DNA from: Neodontobutis hainanensis | Lineage: Eukaryota; Chordata; Actinopteri; Gobiiformes; Odontobutidae | Reading direction: 5' to 3' | DNA length: 64,000 nucleotides | Assembly (NCBI GenBank): GCA_024349245.1 | Contig: JALDNG010000885.1 | Span: forward strand, 88,993-152,992 | In this document: positions 31,944-42,600 of the stretch, piece after piece | How the letters are laid out: the number at the start of each line of letters is the position of its first letter | Position numbering within the stretch: position 1 is the first letter of the stretch | Program-made: the position numbers and the translations under genes | Notes under the pieces: generated by a model | Told to the model about the DNA's origin: nothing | What the model saw: the letters and a program-made list of their open reading frames with translations, nothing else | The model's database searches: none

Positions 31944-32017
31944 GCATGTACTTCTCAGAATAGAGAGATAGAGGTTCTACCAGTGCAGGTTTACTGACTA
32001 TGTCTCTGTTATTCCAG

Positions 32018-32126
32018 TCTACTGGGGATGCACTGCTTTGGGTCAAAATTCAACTTTCCCACACAAGATGTGCATAGACGGACAAACTTTGACTCCATCC
32101 TGTGGTCGATGCTCACTGTGTTTCAG
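32018..32126 (+). pseudogene. Channel exon, IIS5 to pore (copy B)
   Basis: Duplicate of 21790-21898: LLGMHCFGSKFNFPTQDVHR and NFDSILWSMLTVFQ. Open, phase-consistent with both neighbours. Confidence 0.85.
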
Positions 32127-32831
32127 GTGAGCCTGGTCTGCTTTGTAACAGCACTAATTGGGGTCTCTTCCGACTCCAAATACTACTAAGTATTAAAAAC
32201 ATTCAGGCAACCAAATATTCAATCAGTTTAATCCTGAAACATTTTGAGTATTTGGTAGGTTTGGTTCAGGGATTCATGGAGAACAAAAATATTGATGTTT
32301 CAGTGTTTATTTAATTTTATTTATGTGCATTTTTGGCTGGAGGGTCCCCAGGAGAGAGCAGAAGTGTCAAGGGTGTATAATAGATCTGTGAGAGTCACTG
32401 AAGAGAAACATTCTGCAGAAATTCATGCTATAAGCTGTAACACAGACACACTGATCAAATCAAAAAAGAAAAAGGTTAAGGGTGATCAAAATGATTGCAA
32501 ACAAATAAGACTGTTTGAGAATCCCTTGAATGCTGCATATAATTTGTTGACCATGGTTTTTTGTAATTCTTTAATGGATAAATATAATCCTTTTTATTTA
32601 CAATTTAGATTTGAGTTGGAAAAGTCAAGGGAAATGTAAAATGTAATTTCAGGTTGAATTGTCATGGCTTTTAAATGATTGTCTTGTCATTAGTTGTATT
32701 GGCAATATGGACATAAAATCTAATAATTTTTATTAAAAGGACCCTAAAAACCTTCCCCTGGAAACTCCCGGAGGCCCCCTGCTGATGCACTTTTGCACTC
32801 ACAACTTTTTTTGTCTTATTCTCTGATGTAG
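32127..32831. other. Intron with an open but unassigned stretch
   Basis: A lysine-rich open stretch at 32292-32639 has no recognised relative and no splice sites that suggest an exon. Confidence 0.4.
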
Positions 32832-32985
32832 ATTCTGACCCAGGAAGACTGGAATTACGTGATGTACAACGGCATGATCACCACCAGCCCCTGGGCATGT
32901 TTTTTTTTTCGTTGCTGTGATAATGCTGGGGAAACATTTACTCCTGAACGTGCTTGTGAGCATCGTGGTTTAATTTCAAGTTCTG
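32832..32985 (+). pseudogene. Channel exon, domain II filter and IIS6
   Basis: ILTQEDWNYVMYNGMITTSP WAC is nearly the Cav3 domain II pore (ILTQEDWNVVLYNGM). A ten-T run then throws the frame by one; it continues FVAVIMLGKHLLLNVLVSIV V. TAA at about 32971-32973 replaces a residue two before FQ, then a GTAAGG donor. Confidence 0.88.
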
Positions 32986-33946
32986 GTAAGGACCATTTTT
33001 GTTTTCATACATCACTGATGCATAATAATTGATATGCAGTGAGTCAGGGCTGGGATATTTGATGTTGATGGGTCCTCCTCAAGAAAATTACAGTCAAAAC
33101 ATCATCTAATTCCCTTTTAGATGATGTTTTAGAGTTTAGCTGAACATTTTGAGTGGCCCCAACATCAGAGACAGAAGACTTTAAAACAGAAAGGTCAAGG
33201 TCAAAAATGTTTTATATTTCCGCCCTTTGCTCTTTATGCCAATAAAACCACATCACATCCACAGTCTCTGTTTTGAGACAAACCCCTTTAACAGGCAGCA
33301 CCAGCCCCACGGTCCTCCGCTGGGACAGGGTGTGGGGCTAACGGGATGTCTACAGTAAATATTTACAGAGCACAGGCCACAGATTTGTGTGCTGCTGGGT
33401 TCGGTCGCTGTTTTACACAGTGGCACGTGGTGAGCGTGCAAGAACTCATTGACACGAAGATCATTTAAATATGTTTTTGTCGTAGAAAAAAATAAAATGC
33501 ATAATTCTGGGCAGAGAAAAGGCAATAGAAAAACGTATAGTGTAATAAGTATTACACGGCCCAGTTCCAAATCTAATTTGCTTCAGCATTTTTCAAGATC
33601 ATTACATTCTGAGAAAGAGTTGAATTCTGAGTATGTCCCCCCAATCATTAATGCAATGCTCCCTGACAGTAACAGAGATGACAGATTAACAAATTTGTTA
33701 TTATTACAAAGCCAGTCTCCCCCAACCTTTAAAAAAATAAAATGTAAAAAAATACACATTGGACTAAACCTCACAGTACTTTAATACCTGTAATAGTCTT
33801 TTAAAAAGGCTACAAATCACACAGTGTTTAAATAGTTTTTATTCAAATTTTTACATCTGTAATCTGTTATTTGTAACTTGTGCGCAGTGTGCCTACAGTA
33901 TAGTGGCTTGATGATGTGTTTGTCTAAAAAAACTCTGTTGTCCTAG
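32986..33946. other. Intron of the channel gene
   Basis: No exon recognised. Confidence 0.5.
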
Positions 33947-34006
33947 GCCCATTCCATTATCTCACACGAAGACACACAGACTTCAGTGACCGCAGCAGTA
34001 GAAAAC
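33947..34006 (+). pseudogene. Channel exon, short II-III linker
   Basis: Twenty codons, AHSIISHEDTQTSVTAAVEN, between TCCTAG and GTAAG. Phase zero at both ends; open. Assigned by position. Confidence 0.6.
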
Positions 34007-34112
34007 GTAAGATGTGAAAAAGACATTATGAAATACAACTTACTACTTTTAATCAAGCTTTAATGTTGATGTAATCTTTTAAATGTCTGTTTTCTTTTTG
34101 ATTTTACTGCAG

Positions 34113-34183
34113 ACACCTCGTTATCCAAAATGGTTCATAGATCATAAGGAGTGGTCACTCTTCCTGTTTTCTCCATAGAACAA
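34113..34183 (+). pseudogene. Channel exon before IIIS1, with a stop
   Basis: TPRYPKWFIDHKEWSLFLFS P, then TAG at 34176-34178, then N and a GTAAGC donor. Cav3 channels have W-S-x-x-LF-x-P-Q-N-x-FR here, so the stop is a CAG-to-TAG change at the glutamine. Confidence 0.85.
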
Positions 34184-36135
34184 GTAAGCAACACAAAAGC
34201 AAACACACACAACTGGCATTACAATAATATTTGTATTTATTTATATACCTGCTGTGTAAGCTATTGTAGACAAGGAGGGTAATAAGGAGAAAGTACTTAT
34301 TTATTATTGTTACAGTATAGCCCCCTTGCTTTCCAACAAATAGAGAATTAATTTAATTTAATCCAATCAGAGGAGCAGTTAGGCTTTGTTCTCTCATTGG
34401 GTTTAAGTAAAGGCTGAGCAGAACTGGCTGCCAGTGACTCAGGCGTAGGCCTCAATGAACTTGGAGTTGGTTTTTGATGGTCCTGACTCAGACTCGGACA
34501 GCTGCAGCTGCAGTAGAACAATACAGCACAGATCCTGCAACAAAACAGGCCTGGTGGTGATCAAGACGGGGGTATATTTGCTATCTTGTTCCCGACCCGC
34601 TTCCTCGTGCTCGTCTGTGGCTCTGCCAGCCCCGTGAGAGGTGGTGGTTAAAAAAGCGTGTGTGGTAAAACAGCTGATCTTAGTTAAAGCACAGACTGAT
34701 GCAGGCATCAGTATGTGCATTTAGAAATTTAGCATTTAGAAATATTTAATATTTAATATTTAAATAATTTGGGCTTGCAGCCTAAAACATTAATAATGAA
34801 TGAATAATCTACAAACATTATATATATATATATTTTTATCAATGTGCTACAGCCAGGACAGCGCATGGCTAAATACAAATGTACATGTTATGATCGAGGC
34901 CGAGAAAGTGTAAAGGTTTAGACAAAGATAAAGCAGGGCTTTAGAACAGAACACAAGTCCTCGGGGCACAGCTGATCAGGAGCTTAGCTCTGTGTTTGGA
35001 GGATCAGAAAATTACAGTCCCTAACTCATCGGTGCTACATTCCTCTTCTCTTCCTAGGCCTGGACCGTCCTGACAGGTGTGACACCTGTCTGCTCTGTCT
35101 GTGTGTAATGGCTTCGCTTTGCTTTGAGACCTGCACTACTTTTCAGCGTAACCATGCTTTAGAGCTTTGTACCGCTGTCTTCCCCCTGAAAATTGGAAAA
35201 AGTAGATTTGGAAACTCCCTCAATGAGCTTCGGTCTTTGCCAGATACCTGCTTTTTGATCAGGTAGACATTGCCCCATGACTTAAAAGAGACAGATTGTC
35301 TAGCTTTCAGTCTTAGATATAAACAGCTCATAATTAATACGTTTATAGTACTTTTAAGTGTGAGCAACAAACAGCATTAAATGTCTTCTAAATAGACACA
35401 CAAATCAAATCCAAATCAATGCATCAGTTGATCAGATGATTTGGTTCAACATTTGGTGATTTGAATGGACTCAAATATATTTGGATTTAACTTGAACTTG
35501 TTTCATCAATTGAAGGTAACTCAAATTTCAATTTCCAGTTAGGAAGTTGTTCTTCTTCTACTTTGATGTGTTCATGTAATTTTATCTCAGAATGTTGGAA
35601 CAATAAACAATAACAACAAGGACCAAAATGCGCTCATGTTATATTTATTTGATTTTAATGTTATATTAAATAAGTTATTACAGTCAAACTAGCAATAATT
35701 AAGCTATTAGCAGCATTTCAAGAAAAGCCGGGCCTGTTTAAAAAAAGTTAAGTTATGAATGTTCAAAACAGTTGGTATGATATATTCTTAAATGACTTAT
35801 ATAACTTAAATATCTTAAACGTTTCTGTTGATGATGTAAATAACCATGTTGACAACTCACCCACAACTCGGACTAGTTTTTGGTGTCTTGAACTTGAAAA
35901 CTGAGGATTTGAAAGTGCCTTGTACTAAAAAACTGGTGACTCGACTACAACCCTGCTGTTTATTAAAAACACCTTTCACTGTTTTTTACTTTTTTAATCT
36001 GTGAAAGTGCATACTTATATATGCATATCGATAGAAGAGTTTTAATCTGCAAATGGCAGATAAACTGAATTGAACTGAAGAAGTCACTTTTCCTTTTACA
36101 GCTCAGTCCTGAGGTAATTGTGTGCTTTTGTTTAG
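34184..36135. other. Long intron of the channel gene
   Basis: AT-rich, with short TA and AATATTT repeats near 34730-34830. No exon recognised. Confidence 0.5.
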
Positions 36136-36259
36136 GTTCCGTGTTGTCTGCAATCAGATCAATGCCTCTGTTAAGTTCGCCCACCTCATTCTTTTAGTCG
36201 TTGTTCTGAGCTGTATCACCTTGGCTTTGGAAAGACCCAGCATCTCTGACGGAAGCACG
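36136..36259 (+). pseudogene. Channel exon, IIIS1
   Basis: Joins in phase (AA + G) to give KFRVVCNQINASVKFAHLIL and VVVLSCITLALERPSISDGS T. The Cav3 landmark is CITIALERP. Open, good splice sites. Confidence 0.87.
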
Positions 36260-36369
36260 GTGAGACAAATGCATTCTCAAATACATCTATTTCCCTCAGA
36301 ACCTGGAAAATATGAGATAGGTTCATATTAGATATATTAGATAAAAAAACTGTATGTCTTTGTCTTTAG

Positions 36370-36438
36370 GAGCGACTTGTCCTGACTTATTGTGACTATG
36401 TCTTTACCGGCCTCTTTACACTAGAAATGGTTTTAAAG
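36370..36438 (+). pseudogene. Channel exon, IIIS2
   Basis: ERLVLTYCDYVFTGLFTLEM VLK, 23 codons, phase zero at both ends. Matches Cav3 IIIS2 (ER-x-x-LT-x-x-xY-x-FT...EM-x-xK). Open. Confidence 0.87.
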
Positions 36439-36513
36439 GTAAACAATATACAAGTATTTCTAAAAACATTTTGAGTTATTTTTGATTTGACTCTTACTGT
36501 TCTTTAACACCAG

Positions 36514-36690
36514 ATCATAGCCTTGGGTGTGGTGATTGGGAAAGACAGCTACTGCCATTCCCGAGAACGTCCTAGACGGGTGTTGGTGATAGTGTCTGCA
36601 GCTGATGTCATTCTCTCACTGAGTGATCCACTGCACAATAATAGAAGAATCATGGGGATCCTCAAGGTTCTACGTTACGGGTTGGGTCAA
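36514..36690 (+). pseudogene. Channel exon, IIIS3-S4, running into the minisatellite
   Basis: IIALGVVIGKDSYCHSRERP is followed by RRVLVIVSAADVILSLSDPL, then IMGILKVLR (start of IIIS4, compare ILGVLRVLRLLRTLRPLR). After CTACG the expected RLLRTLRPLR is replaced by YGLGQSGVKGH and the frame passes without a stop into the 27-bp repeat until TAG at 36844-36846. No convincing donor precedes the repeat. Confidence 0.82.
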
Positions 36691-36697
36691 AGTGGAG

Positions 36698-39600
36698 TCA
36701 AAGGCCACAGAGAGACCAGTGGAGGTAGAGAGAGCAGAGGAGGCAGAGAAGGCAGAGAGACCAGTGGAGGCAGGGGAGACAGAGAGAGCAGAGGAGGCAG
36801 AGGCCACAGAGAGACCAGAGGAGGCACAGGCAATAGAGACCAGTAGAGACAGAGAGACCAGAGGGGCAGAGGAGGCAGAGAGACAAGAGAAGACAGAGGC
36901 CACAGAGAGACCAGAGGAGGCAGAGGCCACAGAGAATCCAGAGGAGGCAGAGGAGGCAGAGAGACCAGAGGAGGCAGACGAGACAGAGAGACGAGAGAAA
37001 GCAGGGAGGCAGAGAGTCTAGAGGAGGCAGAGGCCATGAGAGAATCCAGAGGAGGCATAGGCCACAGAGAGACTAGAGGATTGCAGAGGTCACAGAGAGA
37101 CCAGTGGAGGTAGAGAGAGAGCAGAGGAGGCAGAGAAGGCAGAGAGACCAGTGGAGGCAGGGGAGAGAGAGCAGAGGAGGCAGAGGAGACAGAGAGACGA
37201 GAGGAAGCAGAGGAGGAAGAGGAGGCAGAGAGACCAGAGGAGGCAGAGGCCACAAATAGATCAGAGGAGGCATACAGTCCAGAGGAGGCAGAGGCAATAG
37301 AGAGACCAGTGGAGTCAGAGAGACCAGATGGGGCATAGGAGGCAGACAGACAATAGAAGGCAGAGGCCAGAGAGAGACCAGAGTAGGCAGAGGCCACAGA
37401 GAGACCAGAGGAGGCAGAGGAGGCAGAGAGACCAGAGGAGGCAGAGACCACCAAGAGTTCAGAGGAGGCAGAAAGACAGAGAGAAAAGAGGAGGCAAAGG
37501 CCACAGAGAGACTAGAGGATGCAGAGAAGGCAGAGAGTCCAGAGGAGACAGAGGACACAGAGAGACCAGAGGAGGTAGAGGAAAAGAGAGACAAGAGGAG
37601 GCAGAGGCCACAGAGAGACCAGAAGATGCAGAGGCCACAGAGAGACCAGAGGAGGCAGAGGAATAGAGAGACAAGAGGAGGCAGAGGCCACAGAGAGACC
37701 AGAAGATGCAGAGGCCACAGAGAGATGAAAGGAGGCAGAGGAGACAGAGAGACCAGTGGAGGCATAGGCCATGAGAGAATCCAGAGGAGGCATAGGCCAC
37801 AGAGAGACCAGAGGATTGCAGAGGTCACAGAGAGACCAGTGGAGGTAGAGAGATCAGAGGAGGCAGAGAAGGCAGAGAGACCAGTGGAGGCAGGGGAGAC
37901 AGAGAGAGCAGAGGAGGCATAGGCCACAGAGAGACGAGAGGAAGCAGAGGAGGCAGAGAGACCAGAGGAGGCAGAGGCAACAGAGAGACCAGAGGAGGCA
38001 CAGGCAATAGAGAGACCAGTAGAGATTGAGAGACCAGAGGGGGCAGAGGAGGCAGAGAGACAAGAGAAGTCAGAGGCCACAGAGAGACCAGAGGAGGCAG
38101 AGGCCACATAGAGACCAGAGGAGGCAGTGGAGGCAGAGAGACCAGAGGAGGCAGACGAGACAGAGAGACGAGAGGAAGCAGGGGAGGCAGAGACTCTAGA
38201 GGAGGAAGTGTCACAGAAAGACTAGAGGAGGCAGAGAGTCCAGAGGAGGCAGAGGCCACACAGTGACTAGAGGATGCAGAAAGACAGAGAGACAAGAGGA
38301 GGCAAAAGCCACAGAGAGACTAGAGGATGCAGAGACGGCAGAGAGTCCAGAGGAGACAGAGGCTATAGAGAGACCAGATGAGGCAGAGGTCACAGAGAGA
38401 CCAGAGGAGCCAGAGGAGGCAGAGAGACCAGAAAAGGCAAATGCCACAGAGAGACAAGTGGAGGCAGCGGCCACAGAGAGAGCAGAGAAGGCAGAGGCTT
38501 CAGAGAGACCAGAGGATGCAGAGGCCACAGAGAGACCAGATGAGGCAGAGAGACAGAGAGACCAGAGGAGGCATAGGCCACAGAGAGACCAGAGGAGGCA
38601 TAGCAATAGAGAGACCAGTGGAGGCAAAGGAAGCAGAGAGACCAGAGGAGGCAGAGGCCACAGAGAGACCAGATGAGGCAGAGAGACAGAGAGACCAGAG
38701 GAGGAAGTTAAAGCAGAGGAGGCAGAGAAGGCAGAGAGACCAAAGGAGGCAGTGGCCACACAGTGACTAGAGGAGGCAGAAGAGACAAAAAGACCAGAGG
38801 AGGCAGAGGCCACAGAGAGACCAGTGGAGGCAGAGGACACAGAGAGACGAGAGGAAGCAGGGGAGGTAGAGAGACTAGAGGAGACAGAGGCCACACAAAG
38901 ACCAGAGGAGACAGAGAGACCAGGAGGCAGAGGCCACAGAGAGACCAGAAGAGGCAGAGGCCACAGAGAGACCAGAAGAGGCAGAGAGACCAGAAAAGGC
39001 AGATGCCATAGAGAGACCAGAGGAGGCAGTGGCCACAGAGAGACCAGAGAAGGCAGAGGCCACAGAGAGACCACAAGAGGCAGAGGCCACAGAGAGACCA
39101 ATGGAGGTAGAGAGAGCAGAGGAGGCAGAGAAGGCAGAGAGACCAGTAGAGGCAGGGGAGACAGAGAGCAGTTTAGGCAGAGGCCACAGAGAGACGAGAG
39201 GAAGCAGAGGAGGCAGAGAGACCAGACGAGGCAGTTAGAGGAGAGGAGGCAGAGGAGACAGAGAGACCAAAGGAGGCAGAGCCCACAGAGTGACTAGAGG
39301 AGGCAGAGGAGATAAAGAGACCAGAGGAGGCAGAGGCAATTGAGAGACCAGTGGAGGCAGAGAGCAGAGGGAGCAGAGGAGGCAGAGAGACCAGAGAAGG
39401 CAGAGGCCACAAAAGACCAGAGGAGGCAGAGAGTCCAGAGGAGGCAAAGGCCAATGAGAGGCCAGAGGAGGTAGAGGCCACAGAGAGACCAGAGGAGGCA
39501 GAGGCCACAGAAAGACCAGAGGAGGCAGAGGCCACAGAGAGACCAGAGGAGGCAGTTAGAGCAGCGGAGGCAGACAGACCAGAGGAGGCAGAGGCCACAA

Positions 39601-42600
39601 AGAGACCAGAGGAGGCAGAGAGTCAAGAGGAGGCAGAGGCCACAGAGTGACTAGAGGAGGCATAGGCAAAAAAGAGAGCAGTGGAGGCAGAGAGACTAGA
39701 GGAGGCAGAGGAGGCAGAGAGTCAAGAGAAGGCAGAGGCCACAGAGAGACCAGAGGAGGCAGAGGCCACAGAGAGACGAGAGGAGGCAGAGGAGATAGAG
39801 AGAGCAGAAGAGGAAGAGGCCACAGTTAGACCAGAGGGGAAGAGGCCACCGAGAGTTCAGTTGAGGCAGAAAGACAGAGAGCCCAGAGGAGGCAGAGAGA
39901 CGAGGATGCAGAGGAGGCAGAGAGACCAAAGGAGACAGAGGCCACAGAGAGACCAGAGGAGTTATAGGAATAGAGAGTCCAGAGGAGACAGAGGCCACAG
40001 AGAGGCTAGAGGAGGTAGAGGCCACAGAGAGACCAGAGGAGGCAGAAGCCAGAGAGAGACCAGAGGAGGCAGAGGAGGCAGAGAGACCAGAGAAGGCAGA
40101 GGCCACCAAGAGTTCAGAGGAGGCAGAAAGACAGAGAGACAAGAGGAGGCAAAGGCCACAGAGAGACTAGAGGAGGAAGAGGAAAAGAGAGACAAGAGGA
40201 GGCAGAGGCCACAGAGAGACCAGAAGATGCAGAGGCCACAGAGAGACCAGAGGAGGCAGAGGAATAGAGAGACAAGAGGAGGCAGAGGCCACAGAGAGAC
40301 CAGAAGATGCAGAGGCCACAAAGAGACGAAAGGAGGCAGAGGAGACAGAGAGACCAGTGGAGGCAGAGGCCACACAGAGACCAGAGGAGGCAGAGTTCAC
40401 AGAGAGACCAGAGGAGGCAGAGGCCGCAGAGAGACCAGAGGAGGCATAGGCCACAGAGAGACCAGAGGATTGCAGAGGTCACAGAGAGACCAGTGGAGGT
40501 AGAGAGAGCAGAGGAGGCAGAGAAGGCAGAGAGACCAGTGGAGGCAGGGGAGACAGAGAGAGCAGAGGAGGCAGAGGCCACAGAGAGACCAGAGGAGGCA
40601 CAGGCAATAGAGAGACCAGTAGAGACAGAGAGACCAGAGGGGCAGAGGAGGCAGAGAGACAAGAGAAGACAGAGGCCACAGAGAGACCAGAGGAGGCAGA
40701 GGCCACAGAGAATCCAGAGGAGGCAGAAGAGGCAGAGACACCAGAGGAGGCAGACGAGACAGAGAGACGAGAGAAAGCAGGGGAGGCAGAGAGTCTAGAG
40801 GAGGCAGAGGCCATGAGAGAATCCAGAGGAGGCATAGGCCACAGAGAGACTAGAGGATTGCAGAGGTCACAGAGAGACCAGTGGAGGTAGAGAGAGCAGA
40901 GGAGGCAGAGAAGGCAGAGAGACCAGTGGAGGCAGGGGAGAGAGAGAGAGCAGAGGAGGCAGAGGCCACAGAGAGACGAGAGGAAGCAGAGGAGGCAGAG
41001 AGACCAGAGGAGGCAGAGGAGACAGAGAGACCAGAGGAGGCAGAGGCCACAGAGAGACGAGAGGAAGCAGAGGAGGAAGAGGAGGCAGAGAGACCAGAGG
41101 AGGCAGAGGCCACAAATAGATCAGAGGAGGCATACAGTCCAGAGGAGGCAGAGGCAATAGAGAGACCAGTGGAGTCAGAGAGACCAGATGGGGCATAGGA
41201 GGCAGACAGACAATAGAAGGCAGAGGCCAGAGAGAGAGCAGAGGAGGCAGAGGAGGCAGAGAGACCAGAGGAGGCAGAGACCACCAAGAGTTCAGAGGAG
41301 GCAGAAAGACAGAGAGAAAAGAGGAGGCAAAGGCCACAGAGAGACTAGAGGATGCAGAGAAGGCAGAGAGTCCAGAGGAGACAGAGGACACAGAGAGACC
41401 AGAGGAGGTAGAGGAAAAGAGAGACAAGAGGAGGCAGAGGCCACAGAGAGACCAGAAGATGCAGAGGCCACAGAGAGACCAGAGGAGGCAGAGGAATAGA
41501 GAGACAAGAGGAGGCAGAGGCCACAGAGAGACCAGAAGATGCAGAGGCCACAGAGAGATGAAAGGAGGCAGAGGAGACAGAGAGACCAGTGGAGGCATAG
41601 GCCATGAGAGAATCCAGAGGAGGCATAGGCCACAGAAAGACCAGAGGATTGCAGAGGTCACAGAGAGACCAGTGGAGGTAGAGAGATCAGAGGAGGCAGA
41701 GAAGGCAGAGAGACCAGTGGAGGCAGGGGAGACAGAGAGAGCAGAGGAGGCATAGGCCACAGAGAGACGAGAGGAAGCAGAGGAGGCAGAGAGACCAGAG
41801 GAGGCAGAGGCAACAGAGAGACCAGAGGAGGCACAGGCAATAGAGAGACCAGTAGAGATTGAGAGACCAGAGGGGCAGAGGAGGCAGAGAGACAAGAGAA
41901 GTCAGAGGCCACAGAGAGACCAGAGGAGGCAGAGGCCACATAGAGACCAGAGGAGGCAGTGGAGGCAGAGAGACCAGAGGAGGCAGACGAGACAGAGAGA
42001 CGAGAGGAAGCAGGGGAGGCAGAGACTCTAGAGGAGGAAGTGTCACAGAAAGACTAGAGGAGGCAGAGAGTCCAGAGGAGGCAGAGGCCACACAGTGACT
42101 AGAGGATGCAGAAAGACAGAGAGACAAGAGGAGGCAAAAGCCACAGAGAGACTAGAGGATGCAGAGAAGGCAGAGAGTCCAGAGGAGACAGAGGCTATAG
42201 AGAGACCAGATGAGGCAGAGGTCACAGAGAGACCAGAGGAGCCAGAGGAGGCAGAGAGACCAGAAAAGGCAAATGCCACAGAGAGACAAGTGGAGGCAGC
42301 GGCCACAGAGAGAGCAGAGAAGGCAGAGGCTTCAGAGAGACCAGAGGATGCAGAGGCCACAGAGAGACCAGATGAGGCAGAGAGACAGAGAGACCAGAGG
42401 AGGCATAGGCCACAGAGAGACCAGAGGAGGCAGAGGCAATAGAGAGACCAGTGGAGGCAAAGGAAGCAGAGAGACCAGAGGAGGCAGAGGCCACAGAGAG
42501 ACCAGATGAGGCAGAGAGACAGAGAGACCAGAGGAGGAAGTTAAAGCAGAGGAGGCAGAGAAGGCAGAGAGACCAAAGGAGGCAGAGGCCACACAGTGAC

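Larger units (their letters stand above)
27216..36690 (+). pseudogene. T-type-like voltage-gated calcium channel, domains I-III (copy B)
   Basis: Sixteen exon-like segments in correct order cover IS2/S3 to IIIS4 of a four-domain channel. The filter residues fit Cav3: E in ITLEGWSE (domain I) and E in LTQEDWN (domain II), with D in TGDNW in the separate domain IV exon. Cav3-like landmarks include INFDDIGYAWIAIFQVITLE, NVCAVVISTQFS (end of IS6) and EWSLFLFSP before IIIS1. The protein is divergent from ordinary Cav3. Lesions: lost acceptor and one-base deletion in the first exon, frameshifts in the domain I loop, I-II linker and IIS6, stops in IIS2-S3, the end of IIS6 and before IIIS1. Domain III exons are open. 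The gene runs into the minisatellite at about 36698. Most likely a pseudogene; sequence error could explain only the homopolymer lesions. Confidence 0.85.

Noticed and set aside
32292..32639. 115-codon lysine-rich frame between channel exons
   Set aside because: It contains a short phrase (GPQERAEV) reminiscent of a Cav3 linker, but it lies out of order (inside domain II), lacks splice sites and the rest does not match.
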